This document shows, in pieces, positions 37,127 to 46,695 of a stretch of 64,000 nucleotides of DNA. Every line of letters starts with the position of its first letter. Positions within the stretch are counted from its first letter, which is position 1. The position numbers and the translations under genes are program-made. Below the pieces are notes generated by a model. It saw only the letters and a program-made list of their open reading frames with translations. It was not told the origin of the DNA and made no database searches. The DNA lies in NCBI RefSeq assembly GCF_029223285.1, contig NZ_JARHUJ010000002.1:930001-994000 (forward strand). The letters run 5' to 3'. Source of the stretch: Paraflavitalea sp. CAU 1676. GTDB lineage: Bacteria; Bacteroidota; Bacteroidia; Chitinophagales; Chitinophagaceae.

Positions 37127-37959
37127 AATGGGAATGGGAGATCAACAAACGAACCACCTGGCTGGGTGCCAGCCTGCGCGAATTATACCAATTCAAGGAC
37201 CTGCTGTTCCGCCTCGTGCGCAAAGACTTTCTCTCTTCTTACCAGCAAACCCTGCTGGGCCCTTTCTGGGTGCTGTTGCAGCCCATACTGACGGTACTGA
37301 CCTCCGTACTGATCTTTTCAAAGATCATCGGTGTATCTACCGATGGGGTGCCTCCACTATTGTATTACCTGGCAGGCATTACTTTATGGAATTTGTTCTC
37401 TGAGATATTCTTAGCCACGGCGGTGACGTTTACGCAAAACGCGCAGGTCTTCAGCAAGGTGTATTTCCCCCGCATCATAGTTCCGTTATCGGTAGTGATG
37501 CTGAGCGGTTTGCGGTTCCTGATCCAGTTGTTGTTGCTCTTCATCGCGCTGATGTATTATTATTTCACGGGCGACATTTCGTTGCCGGGCAGTATCATAT
37601 TGCTGGCCATTCCGGTGGTGATCGCTACGGCCGGCATCGGCCTGGGCGCCGGACTGATCTTTTCCATCTTCACGGCCAAGTACCGCGATTTCCTGGGCCT
37701 GCTGCAGATCATCCTGCGTTTGCTGATGTTCGTGTGCCCCATCTTCTATCCCATGTCCATTGTTCCGCAAAAACTAAAATGGATCATGAGCCTCAACCCG
37801 CTTTCCACCCAGTTCGAGTTGTTCCGGTACGCCGTGCTGGGCAAGGGACTCTTCACCACCGGAGAGGTGCTGTACAGTATGTCGTTTATGGTAATACTGG
37901 TGGCAGGCGGTCTTTTATTATTCAATAAGATCGGCGACAAACTGATCGACGTCGTTTAA
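37111..37959 (+). CDS. polysaccharide ABC transporter permease (Wzm-like)
   Basis: A 282-residue ABC-2-type permease from the ATG at 37111. It has a cytoplasmic N-terminus ending in YQQTLLGPFWVLLQPILTVL, characteristic of Wzm/TagG proteins, and about six membrane helices. The ATPase partner is encoded 16 nt downstream. Such transporters flip completed lipid-linked polysaccharide chains across the inner membrane. Confidence 0.92.
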   Translation: MADEIKWEWEINKRTTWLGASLRELYQFKDLLFRLVRKDFLSSYQQTLLGPFWVLLQPILTVLTSVLIFSKIIGVSTDGVPPLLYYLAGITLWNLFSEIFLATAVTFTQNAQVFSKVYFPRIIVPLSVVMLSGLRFLIQLLLLFIALMYYYFTGDISLPGSIILLAIPVVIATAGIGLGAGLIFSIFTAKYRDFLGLLQIILRLLMFVCPIFYPMSIVPQKLKWIMSLNPLSTQFELFRYAVLGKGLFTTGEVLYSMSFMVILVAGGLLLFNKIGDKLIDVV

Positions 37960-37975
37960 CCCAACACTTTTCTAT

Positions 37976-39271
37976 ATGTCAGACACCATGATCCAAATCG
38001 ACAACATCTCTAAATTATACCGGCTCGGTACCATCGGCTCTGGTTCGCTGCGGCGCGACCTGCACCAGTGGTGGAAAAGCCGGGTCATTAAGAAAGATGA
38101 TCCATTTTTTAAGCCCGGTCAATCAGCGGATAATATCAGTGCAGAGGGCAATTACCTGTGGGCCTTGCGCAACATAAGTTTCGAGATCAAAGAAGGGGAG
38201 GTATGCGGTATTGTGGGCAAGAACGGCGCCGGCAAATCGACCCTCCTGAAAGTATTATCGCGCATTACACGCCCTACCGAAGGCCGGGTGCGGGGCCGTG
38301 GCAAGATCAGCAGCCTGCTGGAGATCGGCACCGGCTTCCATTCCGAACTTACCGGCCGTGAGAATATTTTTATCAGCGGTTCGATGCTGGGCATGAAGAA
38401 AGCCGAGATCCGGAAAAACTTCGATGAGATCGTTGAGTTCTCGGGCATCTCTCAATTCCTGGACACACCGGTTAAACGATACTCCTCGGGTATGTATGTG
38501 CGCCTGGCTTTCGGCGTGGCGGCACACCTCGATCCCGATATCCTCATCATCGATGAAGTACTGGCGGTGGGGGATGCAGAATTTCAAAAGAAATGCATGG
38601 GGAAGATGAAAGATGTTTCGAGCCAGAAAGGACGCACCATCATTTTCGTGAGCCACAACATGCAGGCCATCAACAACCTTTGTACGCGCGCCATCTGGCT
38701 GCAAAAAGGAACGATAGGTTGCAGCGGCGACACGCAAACCGTGGTGAACAAATACCTGGGCGCCTTTCAAAAGAAATTGTGGAAGGAAGAATGGAAGCCC
38801 AACGAGCAGGCGCCCGGTAATGAGTGGATCAAGATGTTGTCGGTAGAGCTGATCCCGCAATTGCCCGACCCCACGGCACCCATCGATATCCGCACGCCAT
38901 TAACCGTTCGCTTCCGTTTTCAGAATTTCAACGACCAGATCAATCTCTCTACCAACCTCGTATTGTTTTCTTTAACCGGCGAATGCATTTTCGATGTGCC
39001 TTCTGCCTCGGCCGACTTCGACAAGGGCATCATTGAAGGCGAATGCATCATTCCCGGTAAGTTCCTCAACGATGGGGCCTATTATTTTTCGCTCTTCTTT
39101 TTGAAGGATTCGTCGAGGGCCATCTTCGAATACGAGGAATGCCTTCACTTCGATGTGGAAGATTACCGGGAAAACATCAACTGGTACGATAAGTGGGTAG
39201 GCTCTGTGCGGCCGCATTTCCCCTTTGCGCTGAAAGAATACAGGAATGGTGTTTACAATAAAGTGGTATGA
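37976..39271 (+). CDS. polysaccharide ABC transporter ATPase with carbohydrate-binding C-domain (Wzt-like)
   Basis: A 431-residue ATPase. Walker A is GKNGAGKSTLL (~residues 80-90), the signature motif is the Wzt-type YSSGMYVRLAFGVAAH, and Walker B is DILIIDEVLAVGD. Residues ~275-425 form an extra beta-sandwich like Wzt_C, which in O9a-type systems recognises the chain terminus. The C-domain suggests chain-end-gated export. It overlaps the next gene by 4 nt. Confidence 0.93.
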   Translation: MSDTMIQIDNISKLYRLGTIGSGSLRRDLHQWWKSRVIKKDDPFFKPGQSADNISAEGNYLWALRNISFEIKEGEVCGIVGKNGAGKSTLLKVLSRITRPTEGRVRGRGKISSLLEIGTGFHSELTGRENIFISGSMLGMKKAEIRKNFDEIVEFSGISQFLDTPVKRYSSGMYVRLAFGVAAHLDPDILIIDEVLAVGDAEFQKKCMGKMKDVSSQKGRTIIFVSHNMQAINNLCTRAIWLQKGTIGCSGDTQTVVNKYLGAFQKKLWKEEWKPNEQAPGNEWIKMLSVELIPQLPDPTAPIDIRTPLTVRFRFQNFNDQINLSTNLVLFSLTGECIFDVPSASADFDKGIIEGECIIPGKFLNDGAYYFSLFFLKDSSRAIFEYEECLHFDVEDYRENINWYDKWVGSVRPHFPFALKEYRNGVYNKVV

Positions 39272-40542
39272 AGAAAGTAATTCCCTATATCATCGGCCAT
39301 ATTCAACTGGAAGAATTACCTGGCGGTGAGGCATTTGCCATAGCGCCGGGACAGGCCTACTTTTTCTCCTGCTGGTGGCGGCAGGTGCCCCTGGGACAAT
39401 TCTTCATAGAACAGGAAGAGGTGTTTGACGCGCAGGTGCTGGAGAAAAAGATCTTCGATGCCATTGAGCCGGCCCTCCGCTGGTATTGTGCTGCAGCAGG
39501 CCTTGCACCAACTGACTATCGCTCTCTGCTTCTTCAAAAACGATACACTGATTTTGCCATGCTTTTGGATACCACGCTCGCCGCCTATGCTGCTGTTGCG
39601 GCAGACACGGTGGATGTGTCGGTCATTATCTGTACCCGGAACAGGCCCGATGACCTGCAACGTTGTTTGCAATCGCTGGCCACACAAACCTGTCAACCAC
39701 GGGAGATCATTGTAGTAGACAATGCACCTTCGGACGATAGTACCCGGCTGTTGGTGGAGCAATACCCGGCTATCCGCTATTACAAAGAGCCAAGAGGCGG
39801 TCTGAGCATTGCCCGCAATGCCGGCCTCCGGATCGCCACCAGCCAGCTCGTAGCCTTCACCGATGACGATGTATCCTTACACCCGTTGTGGCTATACCAT
39901 GTAGCGGAAACGTTCAGAAAACCCGGCGTCTATGCCATGACAGGGTTGGTGCTGCCGGCCGCTCTCGATACGGAAAGCCAGCAATTGTTTGAAAAGGAGT
40001 GGAGCTTCAACAATGGATATTGCGACCGGAGTTATGACAGCGCCTATTTCAGAGGCAGCCTGGCCAAAGGGCCCAAGGTATGGGAGATCGGGGCAGGCGC
40101 CAACATGGCCTTCAGAAGAGGGGTATTTGATACAGCCGGCTTTTTCGACGAACGGCTGGGCGCGGGCGCAGCCGGCTGCAGCGAAGATTCGGAAATGTGG
40201 TACCGGATACTGGCCGCTGGCCTGGAGATCCGATACAATCCGCGGGCTGTGGTATACCACGAACACCGGAAAGAATTGACGGCGCTCTTCCGCCAGCTCT
40301 TCAGTTATATGCGCGGCCATACCGCTGCGGCCCTCATTCAGCAGCAACAGATACAGGAAGCCGGCTATCGCCGTTACCTGTACCACAAGCTCACGAAGAG
40401 CTACCTGCCGCTGTTGGTCAAAAATGTCTTCCGCCATCCCTTCCGTTACAAAATGCTGCAGATACAGGTGCGGGGCATCTTCTCCGGCGTGCTTTTCTAT
40501 ATGCGAAACAGGAACAAACCACCGCAAACAAATCTTACCTGA
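39268..40542 (+). CDS. glycosyltransferase family 2 with extra N-terminal domain
   Basis: A 424-residue protein. Residues ~1-112 precede the catalytic core and match no family that I know. The GT2 domain (~115-340) has VSVIICTRNRPDDLQRCLQSL, VVDNAPSDDST and FTDDDVSLHPLW as the metal site, and GCSEDSEMWYR as the catalytic-base region. The C-terminus is basic and may associate with the membrane. Confidence 0.87.
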   Translation: MKKVIPYIIGHIQLEELPGGEAFAIAPGQAYFFSCWWRQVPLGQFFIEQEEVFDAQVLEKKIFDAIEPALRWYCAAAGLAPTDYRSLLLQKRYTDFAMLLDTTLAAYAAVAADTVDVSVIICTRNRPDDLQRCLQSLATQTCQPREIIVVDNAPSDDSTRLLVEQYPAIRYYKEPRGGLSIARNAGLRIATSQLVAFTDDDVSLHPLWLYHVAETFRKPGVYAMTGLVLPAALDTESQQLFEKEWSFNNGYCDRSYDSAYFRGSLAKGPKVWEIGAGANMAFRRGVFDTAGFFDERLGAGAAGCSEDSEMWYRILAAGLEIRYNPRAVVYHEHRKELTALFRQLFSYMRGHTAAALIQQQQIQEAGYRRYLYHKLTKSYLPLLVKNVFRHPFRYKMLQIQVRGIFSGVLFYMRNRNKPPQTNLT

Positions 40543-40543
40543 T

Positions 40544-42217
40544 ATGGAAACCCCTGCAACGACTACCCATTCAGACCTCGTATCGGTTATCATCCCTTGT
40601 TATAACCATGGCAAATACCTGGCAGATGCCATCGACAGTGTGTTGTCGCAACGGCACAAGCAGGTGGAAGTGATTGTGGTGGATGATGGCTCAACGGATA
40701 GCACCAAAGCAGTGGTAGCGGAGCGATACGGGCATGTAGACGCCGTGAAATACATCTATCAATCCAACCAGGGCTTATCGGCAGCCCGCAATACCGGCAT
40801 TGCCCACAGCACCGGCCATTATTTTGTGTTTCTCGATGCGGACGACTGGCTGGTCGATGACCATGCATTATCTACCAACCTTTCTTATATCCGGCAAAAC
40901 AGCGCGGCAGGATTTGTATCCGGCGGGCACGTGATCCTCAACGAGCTGCAGGGCTACCGCGAGCAAAGGAATGAAGCCATTGAAGGCAATAATTACCAGG
41001 AGTTCCTGCAGCGCAATTACATCGGCATGCATGCCACCGTGATGTACCAGCGATGGGTATTTGATGAGTTTCACTTCGACACCTCGCTGCGGGCATCGGA
41101 AGATTACGACATGTACCTGCAGGTGGCCCGCAAACACCCGGTCATTCATCATCCCCAAACCATTGCCGTGTATCGTTTTCACGACTCGAACATGTCGGGC
41201 AACGTGTATAAGATGCTGAAGTATACCTTACTGGTATTGCGGCGGCAAAAGCAGGCACTCCGCAATGCGGAAGAAAAGAAATGCCTGAACCGGGGTATCC
41301 ATACCTGGAAAAGTTATTACAGCATGGAGTTGCTGAAGACACTACCGCACAAACCTACCTGGCCCCTCACCAAAACCATGATCAAAGAGCATTCCATAGC
41401 ATTCCGCTACCAGACAAAACCCTATTATGAATACATTAAACAGAAACTTTTTATGGGCTTAGAAAAAACGAGCAAGCGGTTCCGGTCGATCGTGAAAATC
41501 AATTCACCGGCTTTTGTGCGGCAGTGGTTCCATAAGAATGGCGTGCCTCAAAGCGACGCACCTCCACCTGGAAAAGTACAGATGGGCGACTTCAATCGAA
41601 CAACCCCTTTTGGTACCGATTTCGGGTACGACCGTGGGGGGCCGGTAGACCGTTATTACATCGAAACATTCCTGGAAAACCAAGCAGATAAAGTAAAGGG
41701 CAGGGTGCTTGAGATCGGCGACAATGAATACACACTACGCTTTGGCAGCAAACGGGTACAGAAGAGCGATATCCTCCATATCGACGATACCAATCCCAAG
41801 GCAACGTTTGTCGGCGACCTGAGCCAGGCACCCCAATTGCCCGATAACAGCTTCGACTGTATCATCCTTACGCAAACCCTGCACCTGATCTATCACGCAA
41901 AGGATGCCCTCGAAACCTGCTATCGTATCCTGAAGCCGGGCGGCACTTTATTGCTGACCGTACCGGGCATCAGCCATATTCATCATGGCGAATGGGGCCA
42001 GTACTGGATGTGGTCTTTTACGAGTGCTTCTATCGACAGGATGCTGGGAGAAGTATTCGGAAAAGGAGCCTACGAGGTACAAACCCATGGTAATGTACTG
42101 GTCGCTACGGCCTTTTTGTATGCGATGGGGTTGCCTGAACTGACGAAGGAGCAACTGTCCTATACCGATCCCCAATACCAGGTGATCATTACCGCAACAG
42201 CCACTAAACCCGTTTAA
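40544..42217 (+). CDS. glycosyltransferase family 2 fused to class I methyltransferase
   Basis: A 557-residue bifunctional protein from the ATG at 40544, one base after the previous stop. Residues ~12-250 are GT2 (VSVIIPCYNHGKYLADAI, VVDDGSTDST, FLDADDWL). A helical linker follows. Residues ~375-520 are a SAM-dependent methyltransferase with VLEIGDNEYTLRFGS as motif I, DLSQAPQLPDNSFDCIIL and YRILKPGGTLLLTVPG. The fusion suggests that a sugar is added and methylated by one polypeptide, perhaps as a chain cap read by the Wzt-type C-domain. The cap role is inference. Confidence 0.87.
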   Translation: METPATTTHSDLVSVIIPCYNHGKYLADAIDSVLSQRHKQVEVIVVDDGSTDSTKAVVAERYGHVDAVKYIYQSNQGLSAARNTGIAHSTGHYFVFLDADDWLVDDHALSTNLSYIRQNSAAGFVSGGHVILNELQGYREQRNEAIEGNNYQEFLQRNYIGMHATVMYQRWVFDEFHFDTSLRASEDYDMYLQVARKHPVIHHPQTIAVYRFHDSNMSGNVYKMLKYTLLVLRRQKQALRNAEEKKCLNRGIHTWKSYYSMELLKTLPHKPTWPLTKTMIKEHSIAFRYQTKPYYEYIKQKLFMGLEKTSKRFRSIVKINSPAFVRQWFHKNGVPQSDAPPPGKVQMGDFNRTTPFGTDFGYDRGGPVDRYYIETFLENQADKVKGRVLEIGDNEYTLRFGSKRVQKSDILHIDDTNPKATFVGDLSQAPQLPDNSFDCIILTQTLHLIYHAKDALETCYRILKPGGTLLLTVPGISHIHHGEWGQYWMWSFTSASIDRMLGEVFGKGAYEVQTHGNVLVATAFLYAMGLPELTKEQLSYTDPQYQVIITATATKPV

Positions 42218-42218
42218 G

Positions 42219-43238
42219 ATGGTGCCGAGCAAATGGGTACGTCAAATCAAACGCTTCTTCGAGCCGAAGGCAATCGTATTGATGTACCACCGGGTGGCCG
42301 ACCTGCCCGCAGACCCCTGGCAACTCGCTGTGCAGCCCAATCACTTTGAGCAGCAACTGAAGGTACTGCACAAGAAGTTCAAGGTAATACCGGTGCAGGA
42401 GCTGGTGACGCAGCTCAATAGCCGAACGGTGCAGTCCAGTACGGTCTGCATCACTTTTGATGACGGGTACAGCGACAATTTCGTGTATGCAAAACCTTTA
42501 CTGGAGAAATACGCCTGTCCGGCCACCTTCTTTATTGCCTCGCAGTACATAGATCGTAAGCAATTGTTCTGGTGGGATGAGCTGCAGCATATCCTGCTGG
42601 ACTCTCCGGAGCTGCCGGAGAACATCCAGCTCAGTATTGATGGTACTACCTACAGCTATCACCTCGAAGCGGAGACCGTGCTGACCAAGCGACGGTCGAT
42701 GCAGCAAAAGGCCTGGGTGGCGCCGGAGCATCCGCCCACCCGCCGTTGTGAATTGTACCTGCACCTGTGGGAGCGTCTGAGGCCCTTGCCGGATGCGGAG
42801 TTGCAGGACATGCTCGCGATGATCCGTACCTGGGCGCATTACCACATGAAGCCTGAAAAAATAAACTGGCCTATGACGCGTGCCCAGTTGCAGGGTATAG
42901 CGAAACATCCATTGTTCGACATTGGGCTGCATACAGTCACCCACCCGGCGCTGAGCTTTCATCCGGAAGATACCCAAAGCCGGGAGATACTGGACAACCG
43001 CGATTCGTTGAACAAGATCTGTCACCACCCATTGAACATGCTTACGTATCCTTATGGAGATTACAACGATGCTACGATCAGCGTCGTAAAAAAAGAACAC
43101 CTGTCTGCGGCCTTCACCACCACAGAACAGGTTGTCACCAGGCGATCGGATCCTTATTGCCTGGGCAGGTTTCAGGTGAAGAACTGGGGCAGGCGCGAAT
43201 TTGAAGCCCGGCTTTCGCAGTGGGCTAAATCCTTTTAA
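42219..43238 (+). CDS. polysaccharide deacetylase (NodB-like)
   Basis: A 339-residue protein with the NodB fold. Motif 1 is CITFDDGYSDN (catalytic base and metal Asp), followed by CPATFFIASQYID; the metal-binding histidines fall in GLHTVTHPALSFHP, and TYPYGDYND is near the C-terminus. A ~120-residue insertion separates motif 1 from motif 2. No signal peptide is visible. It would deacetylate an N-acetylhexosamine in the polymer or its intermediate. Confidence 0.88.
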   Translation: MVPSKWVRQIKRFFEPKAIVLMYHRVADLPADPWQLAVQPNHFEQQLKVLHKKFKVIPVQELVTQLNSRTVQSSTVCITFDDGYSDNFVYAKPLLEKYACPATFFIASQYIDRKQLFWWDELQHILLDSPELPENIQLSIDGTTYSYHLEAETVLTKRRSMQQKAWVAPEHPPTRRCELYLHLWERLRPLPDAELQDMLAMIRTWAHYHMKPEKINWPMTRAQLQGIAKHPLFDIGLHTVTHPALSFHPEDTQSREILDNRDSLNKICHHPLNMLTYPYGDYNDATISVVKKEHLSAAFTTTEQVVTRRSDPYCLGRFQVKNWGRREFEARLSQWAKSF

Positions 43239-43248
43239 ACTTACAAAC

Positions 43249-44148
43249 ATGGAGGCAACTCCCGTAGTAACCGTAATCACCGCTTTTCTCAATGAAGAGC
43301 GATTCCTGGAAGAGGCCATTGAAAGCGTGCTCGGCCAGCAGTTCGACAATTGGGAAATGATCCTGATCGATGACGGCTCTACGGATAACAGCACGGCCAT
43401 TGCGCGGCGTTATGCCGCCCTTTATCCGGGAAAGATCATTTACACAGAGCATGAAGGGCATGCCAATAAATCCACTGCCGCCAGCCGTAATCTCGGCATT
43501 GCGAAGGCGCGGGGCGAACTGGTGGCTTTTCTCGATGCGGACGATGTGTGGAATCCGGCTAAATTAAGGATCCAGGTGAACATCATGCGCGACCATCCCG
43601 GAGCGGCGATGCTGCTGGAGGCCTCGGAATACTGGAACAGCTGGCAGAACACCGGCAAACAGGACATCGTAGTACAGGTGGGAAAAATCAGGGACCGGCT
43701 ATTCCAGGCGCCGGCGCTGGCCGAAACATTGTATCCGTTGGTTCCCGTGGCGGCGCCTTGCCCATCGGCGATCATGGTACGCAGGGAGGCCCTGTTAAAA
43801 CATGGCGGTTTCGAGGCAGGCTTTACCGGTAAATATCAGCTTTATGAAGACCAGGCATTCCTCATCAAATTCTACCTCAACGAGCCGGTTTATATTTCTT
43901 CTCAGTGCAACAACCGTTACCGGCAGCGCATCGGTTCCTGTGTTCAATGGGTGCGTAAAGAAGGAAGCTACCATGTAGTGAGAAAATATTTTCTGCAGTG
44001 GTTGCAGCAATATATGTTAAGCCATCATATCACCCACAAAAATGTGCAACGCCTTTTCAACCGTGCGCGGGAGGAATACAGTCGTCCGGTACTTCATTTT
44101 TTCCGAAAGGGATTGATGAAGGTGCAGCAAACCATCATGAAAGTATAG
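43249..44148 (+). CDS. glycosyltransferase family 2
   Basis: A 299-residue GT2 enzyme from the ATG at 43249 (longer frame overlaps the deacetylase). Signature segments are TVITAFLNEERFLEEAIESVL, LIDDGSTDNST and AFLDADDVWNP. Residues 230-299 are basic. It is followed 3 nt later by the GT14-like gene. Confidence 0.88.
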   Translation: MEATPVVTVITAFLNEERFLEEAIESVLGQQFDNWEMILIDDGSTDNSTAIARRYAALYPGKIIYTEHEGHANKSTAASRNLGIAKARGELVAFLDADDVWNPAKLRIQVNIMRDHPGAAMLLEASEYWNSWQNTGKQDIVVQVGKIRDRLFQAPALAETLYPLVPVAAPCPSAIMVRREALLKHGGFEAGFTGKYQLYEDQAFLIKFYLNEPVYISSQCNNRYRQRIGSCVQWVRKEGSYHVVRKYFLQWLQQYMLSHHITHKNVQRLFNRAREEYSRPVLHFFRKGLMKVQQTIMKV

Positions 44149-44151
44149 CTT

Positions 44152-45108
44152 ATGCCATTGGAAATAAACTACCTTATCCTGGCCCACAAAGGTCCGCGGC
44201 AAATGGCCCGGATGTTCGAAAAACTCGAAACGGGCTGCTCGAACTTTTACATTCATATCGACAAGGATGTAGACATAGCGCCGTTCAAAAAGGAGCTGAA
44301 CCACTATGCCAATGTCTATTTTTTGCAGGAGGAGCAGCGTGTCTCGGCCATCTGGGCCGATATAGGCATGGTGCAGGCCACCATCAATTGCATGCGGCAG
44401 GTAATAGCGCACCAGCGCACCGGCTATTGCGTGCTGATCAGCGGACAGGATTACCCCATCCGGAGCACCCAATACCGCAGTGAATTTCTGACGGCGCAGT
44501 ATGGTATCAATTTTGTACAGGGACATCCGATACTGCCCGATGGCTGCCCGGAACTGGGTTCCCGGCGTATCAACCGGTATAAGGTCAACTTATCAAAATC
44601 CCGGAACGACCTGCTGGTGTTTCCGTCTATCTATGACAGGGAGTTTTACCGGAAATTCACCTTCAAATCATTCCTCACCCTGGCCAAAAGAAGGGATATC
44701 AAAGCCTGCCTGGAACTGATCCCCAAAACACTGCAGAAAAGGAAATTCCCCGCTTACCTGCAGCCCTTTTCAGGAAGTCAATGGTGGGCGCTGCCCATGG
44801 AGACCATTTACCTGATCGAGAATTTTATCCATGAACATCCTGACTACCTCAGTTATCACCAATATACCTTTGCGCCGGACGAGATCTTTTTCCAGAGTAT
44901 TATCTATTCGCTGGTCAACAGCGACCTGATCCGGGAAGAGATCACTTATGTAAACTGGTCGCAAAATACCAACGGCCCCTTGTTACTGCAGGAGGAGCAT
45001 TTTGAAGAGATCATTTGTCAGGGCGGCAACAATAAACTGTTTGCCCGGAAATTCGATATCGACCTTGATTCCAGGATCCTGGACCTGATTGACCGGGAAA
45101 GCCTGTAA
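44152..45108 (+). CDS. core-2/I-branching beta-1,6-N-acetylglucosaminyltransferase-like (GT14)
   Basis: A 318-residue enzyme of the bacterial branch of GT14. Diagnostic stretches are NYLILAHKGPRQMARM at the N-terminus, FYIHIDKDVDI, VSAIWADIGMVQATINCM, CVLISGQDYPIRS and FSGSQWWALPMETIYLI, then TFAPDEIFFQSII, which holds the likely catalytic acid. The family forms beta-1,6 branches in animals; in bacteria it usually adds a branch sugar such as xylose or GlcNAc. Confidence 0.9.
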   Translation: MPLEINYLILAHKGPRQMARMFEKLETGCSNFYIHIDKDVDIAPFKKELNHYANVYFLQEEQRVSAIWADIGMVQATINCMRQVIAHQRTGYCVLISGQDYPIRSTQYRSEFLTAQYGINFVQGHPILPDGCPELGSRRINRYKVNLSKSRNDLLVFPSIYDREFYRKFTFKSFLTLAKRRDIKACLELIPKTLQKRKFPAYLQPFSGSQWWALPMETIYLIENFIHEHPDYLSYHQYTFAPDEIFFQSIIYSLVNSDLIREEITYVNWSQNTNGPLLLQEEHFEEIICQGGNNKLFARKFDIDLDSRILDLIDRESL

Positions 45109-45133
45109 ACACATTCAAAATAACCTATCTCCC

Positions 45134-45730
45134 ATGAATACTCTTATGAACCTGTTGATCCCCACTCAACGACGGGAAGATTTTCTGAAGATACTTCCCA
45201 GGCATTCGGTAGGGGCCGAACTCGGCGTTTTCAAAGGAGAGTTCTCCGAGCAGATCCTGAAGAAAGTAAAGCCCCGGGAATTTCATATGATCGATGTGTG
45301 GTGGCATACTTATGGTGATGTATTTCCCGACTGGGGAGCGTATACCGACTTTGGAAAACTCCGGACCCGGGACGCCTATGAACAGGCTAGCAAAACAGCG
45401 GCAAGGTTCAAAACGCAGACCGAGATACACGTGGGCGAGGACCTCGACATTCTACAGGGTTTTCCCGATCAGTACTTCGATTGGGTATATGTAGATTCTT
45501 CCCACGCCTATGAGCATACCTGTAAAGAACTATCGGTCATTGACCGAAAAATAAAACCGACCGGTATGATCACCGGTCACGACTGGCAGCCTGACCCCGC
45601 CCATATTCACCATGGCGTATACAAAGCGGTGCGGGAGTTCTGTGACCAGTTTCAATGGAAAATATTCTACCTCGACAGGCATACCCAATGGGCGTTGAAA
45701 AAAGCAACGCCCGGAGGTGATGCCCGATAA
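45134..45730 (+). CDS. class I SAM-dependent methyltransferase
   Basis: A 198-residue protein from the ATG at 45134 (another Met four codons in). It looks like the Methyltransf_24 type: VGAELGVFKGEFSEQIL as motif I, FHMIDVW, then FDWVYVDSSHAYEHTCKEL and GMITGHDW. Last gene of the operon; it may O-methylate a sugar or the chain end. A strong terminator follows. Confidence 0.85.
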   Translation: MNTLMNLLIPTQRREDFLKILPRHSVGAELGVFKGEFSEQILKKVKPREFHMIDVWWHTYGDVFPDWGAYTDFGKLRTRDAYEQASKTAARFKTQTEIHVGEDLDILQGFPDQYFDWVYVDSSHAYEHTCKELSVIDRKIKPTGMITGHDWQPDPAHIHHGVYKAVREFCDQFQWKIFYLDRHTQWALKKATPGGDAR

Positions 45731-45805
45731 CTCGCTTGTGTTTCATAGTTTAAACGGGATGATTAATTACCGGCTGGATGCCGGCGTGAAGGATGATGAG
45801 TAACC

Positions 45806-45838
45806 AAAAGGCCGGTAGGGATGCCGGCCTTTTTCTAT
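45806..45838. terminator. bidirectional rho-independent terminator
   Basis: AAAAGGCCGG (45806-45815) and CCGGCCTTTT (45824-45833) form a perfect 10-bp stem with an 8-nt loop. It has T-runs on both strands and serves both the exopolysaccharide operon and the convergent lyase operon. Confidence 0.85.
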
Positions 45839-45854
45839 TTAACCTGGTGAAACA

Positions 45855-46694
45855 TTATCGTGGTGATACTTCCTCCAGCGAGGAAAATTGATTTCCGATT
45901 CGCACTTCATCATAGAATAATACCCGCTTGTCTTCCTGCGAATAAGAAGCCCATCCTTTCCAACCCCATTTGTAGATCCCTATTTTGAAATAGGGATAAT
46001 ACTTATCGTTGAAAGAATTGGGTCCCTGCATGCTGAGTACTTTTTCCTTGTTTTTCCAAACCTCCAATATGCCGTCCTCCTTCCAGGAGAAGCGGATATG
46101 GAACACCCAATCGTTCCATTGCTGTTTATCGACAGGTCCCAGGTCGATGACCTTTTCCCCATCTTTAGTGCTATTGCTATTCACGGGCGCAGCCGCCCAC
46201 AACACCTTCACATAATATCGATCCTTTTGAATACCCATCGCGATGGGCGGGGATCGCCAGTTTTCGCCCAGGTCCCAATCGGGTATTTCATGCCATTGGG
46301 CAATATTCTCCGCCAGCTCATCGGGCCCAAAATCGGCCGGCAGGTAATTGCTGAAGCCATACCAGCGCTCGTTGTCGGTTTCACTGCCCTGGTGTATCTC
46401 TGCCCGCACATAGCCATCATAATTCAGCACATCAGTTTTAGCAAATTCAAATCGCGCAGACCCTCTGCCTTTACGCGCCACTTCACGCGAAATGACAAGG
46501 GCATCGGGCCGGCATATCTCTTTGGTCCATTTGTCGAAGTCGGCGGTAGTTTCGAAAGTAGATACCAGCAATAAACTACCGGCCGCCGGTCGATGACCGG
46601 CGCCGGCAGCTATTGTCTCCTTTTTACCGGAGGGCATTGATGCAAGCAACCATATCGCGATCATGACGAAACTGCGTAATACGACAATGATCAT
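45855..46694 (-). CDS. secreted polysaccharide lyase (heparin-lyase-I/PL20-like fold)
   Basis: A 279-residue protein with a hydrophobic leader (MIIVVLRSFVMIAIWLL). The body resembles the PF14099 polysaccharide lyase group, which includes glucuronan lyases: WYGFSNYLP, AQWHEIPDWDLGENW, WNDWVFHIRFSWKEDGILEVW and GPNSFNDKYYPYFKIGIYKW. These are beta-jelly-roll lyases cleaving uronate-containing glycans. The start is 1 nt after the stop of the giant-protein gene (TGACATG), so the two are translationally coupled. It is a paralogue of the lyase encoded at 54125 but lacks that protein's CBM6. Confidence 0.85.
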   Translation of the reverse strand: MIIVVLRSFVMIAIWLLASMPSGKKETIAAGAGHRPAAGSLLLVSTFETTADFDKWTKEICRPDALVISREVARKGRGSARFEFAKTDVLNYDGYVRAEIHQGSETDNERWYGFSNYLPADFGPDELAENIAQWHEIPDWDLGENWRSPPIAMGIQKDRYYVKVLWAAAPVNSNSTKDGEKVIDLGPVDKQQWNDWVFHIRFSWKEDGILEVWKNKEKVLSMQGPNSFNDKYYPYFKIGIYKWGWKGWASYSQEDKRVLFYDEVRIGNQFSSLEEVSPR

Positions 46695-46695
46695 G

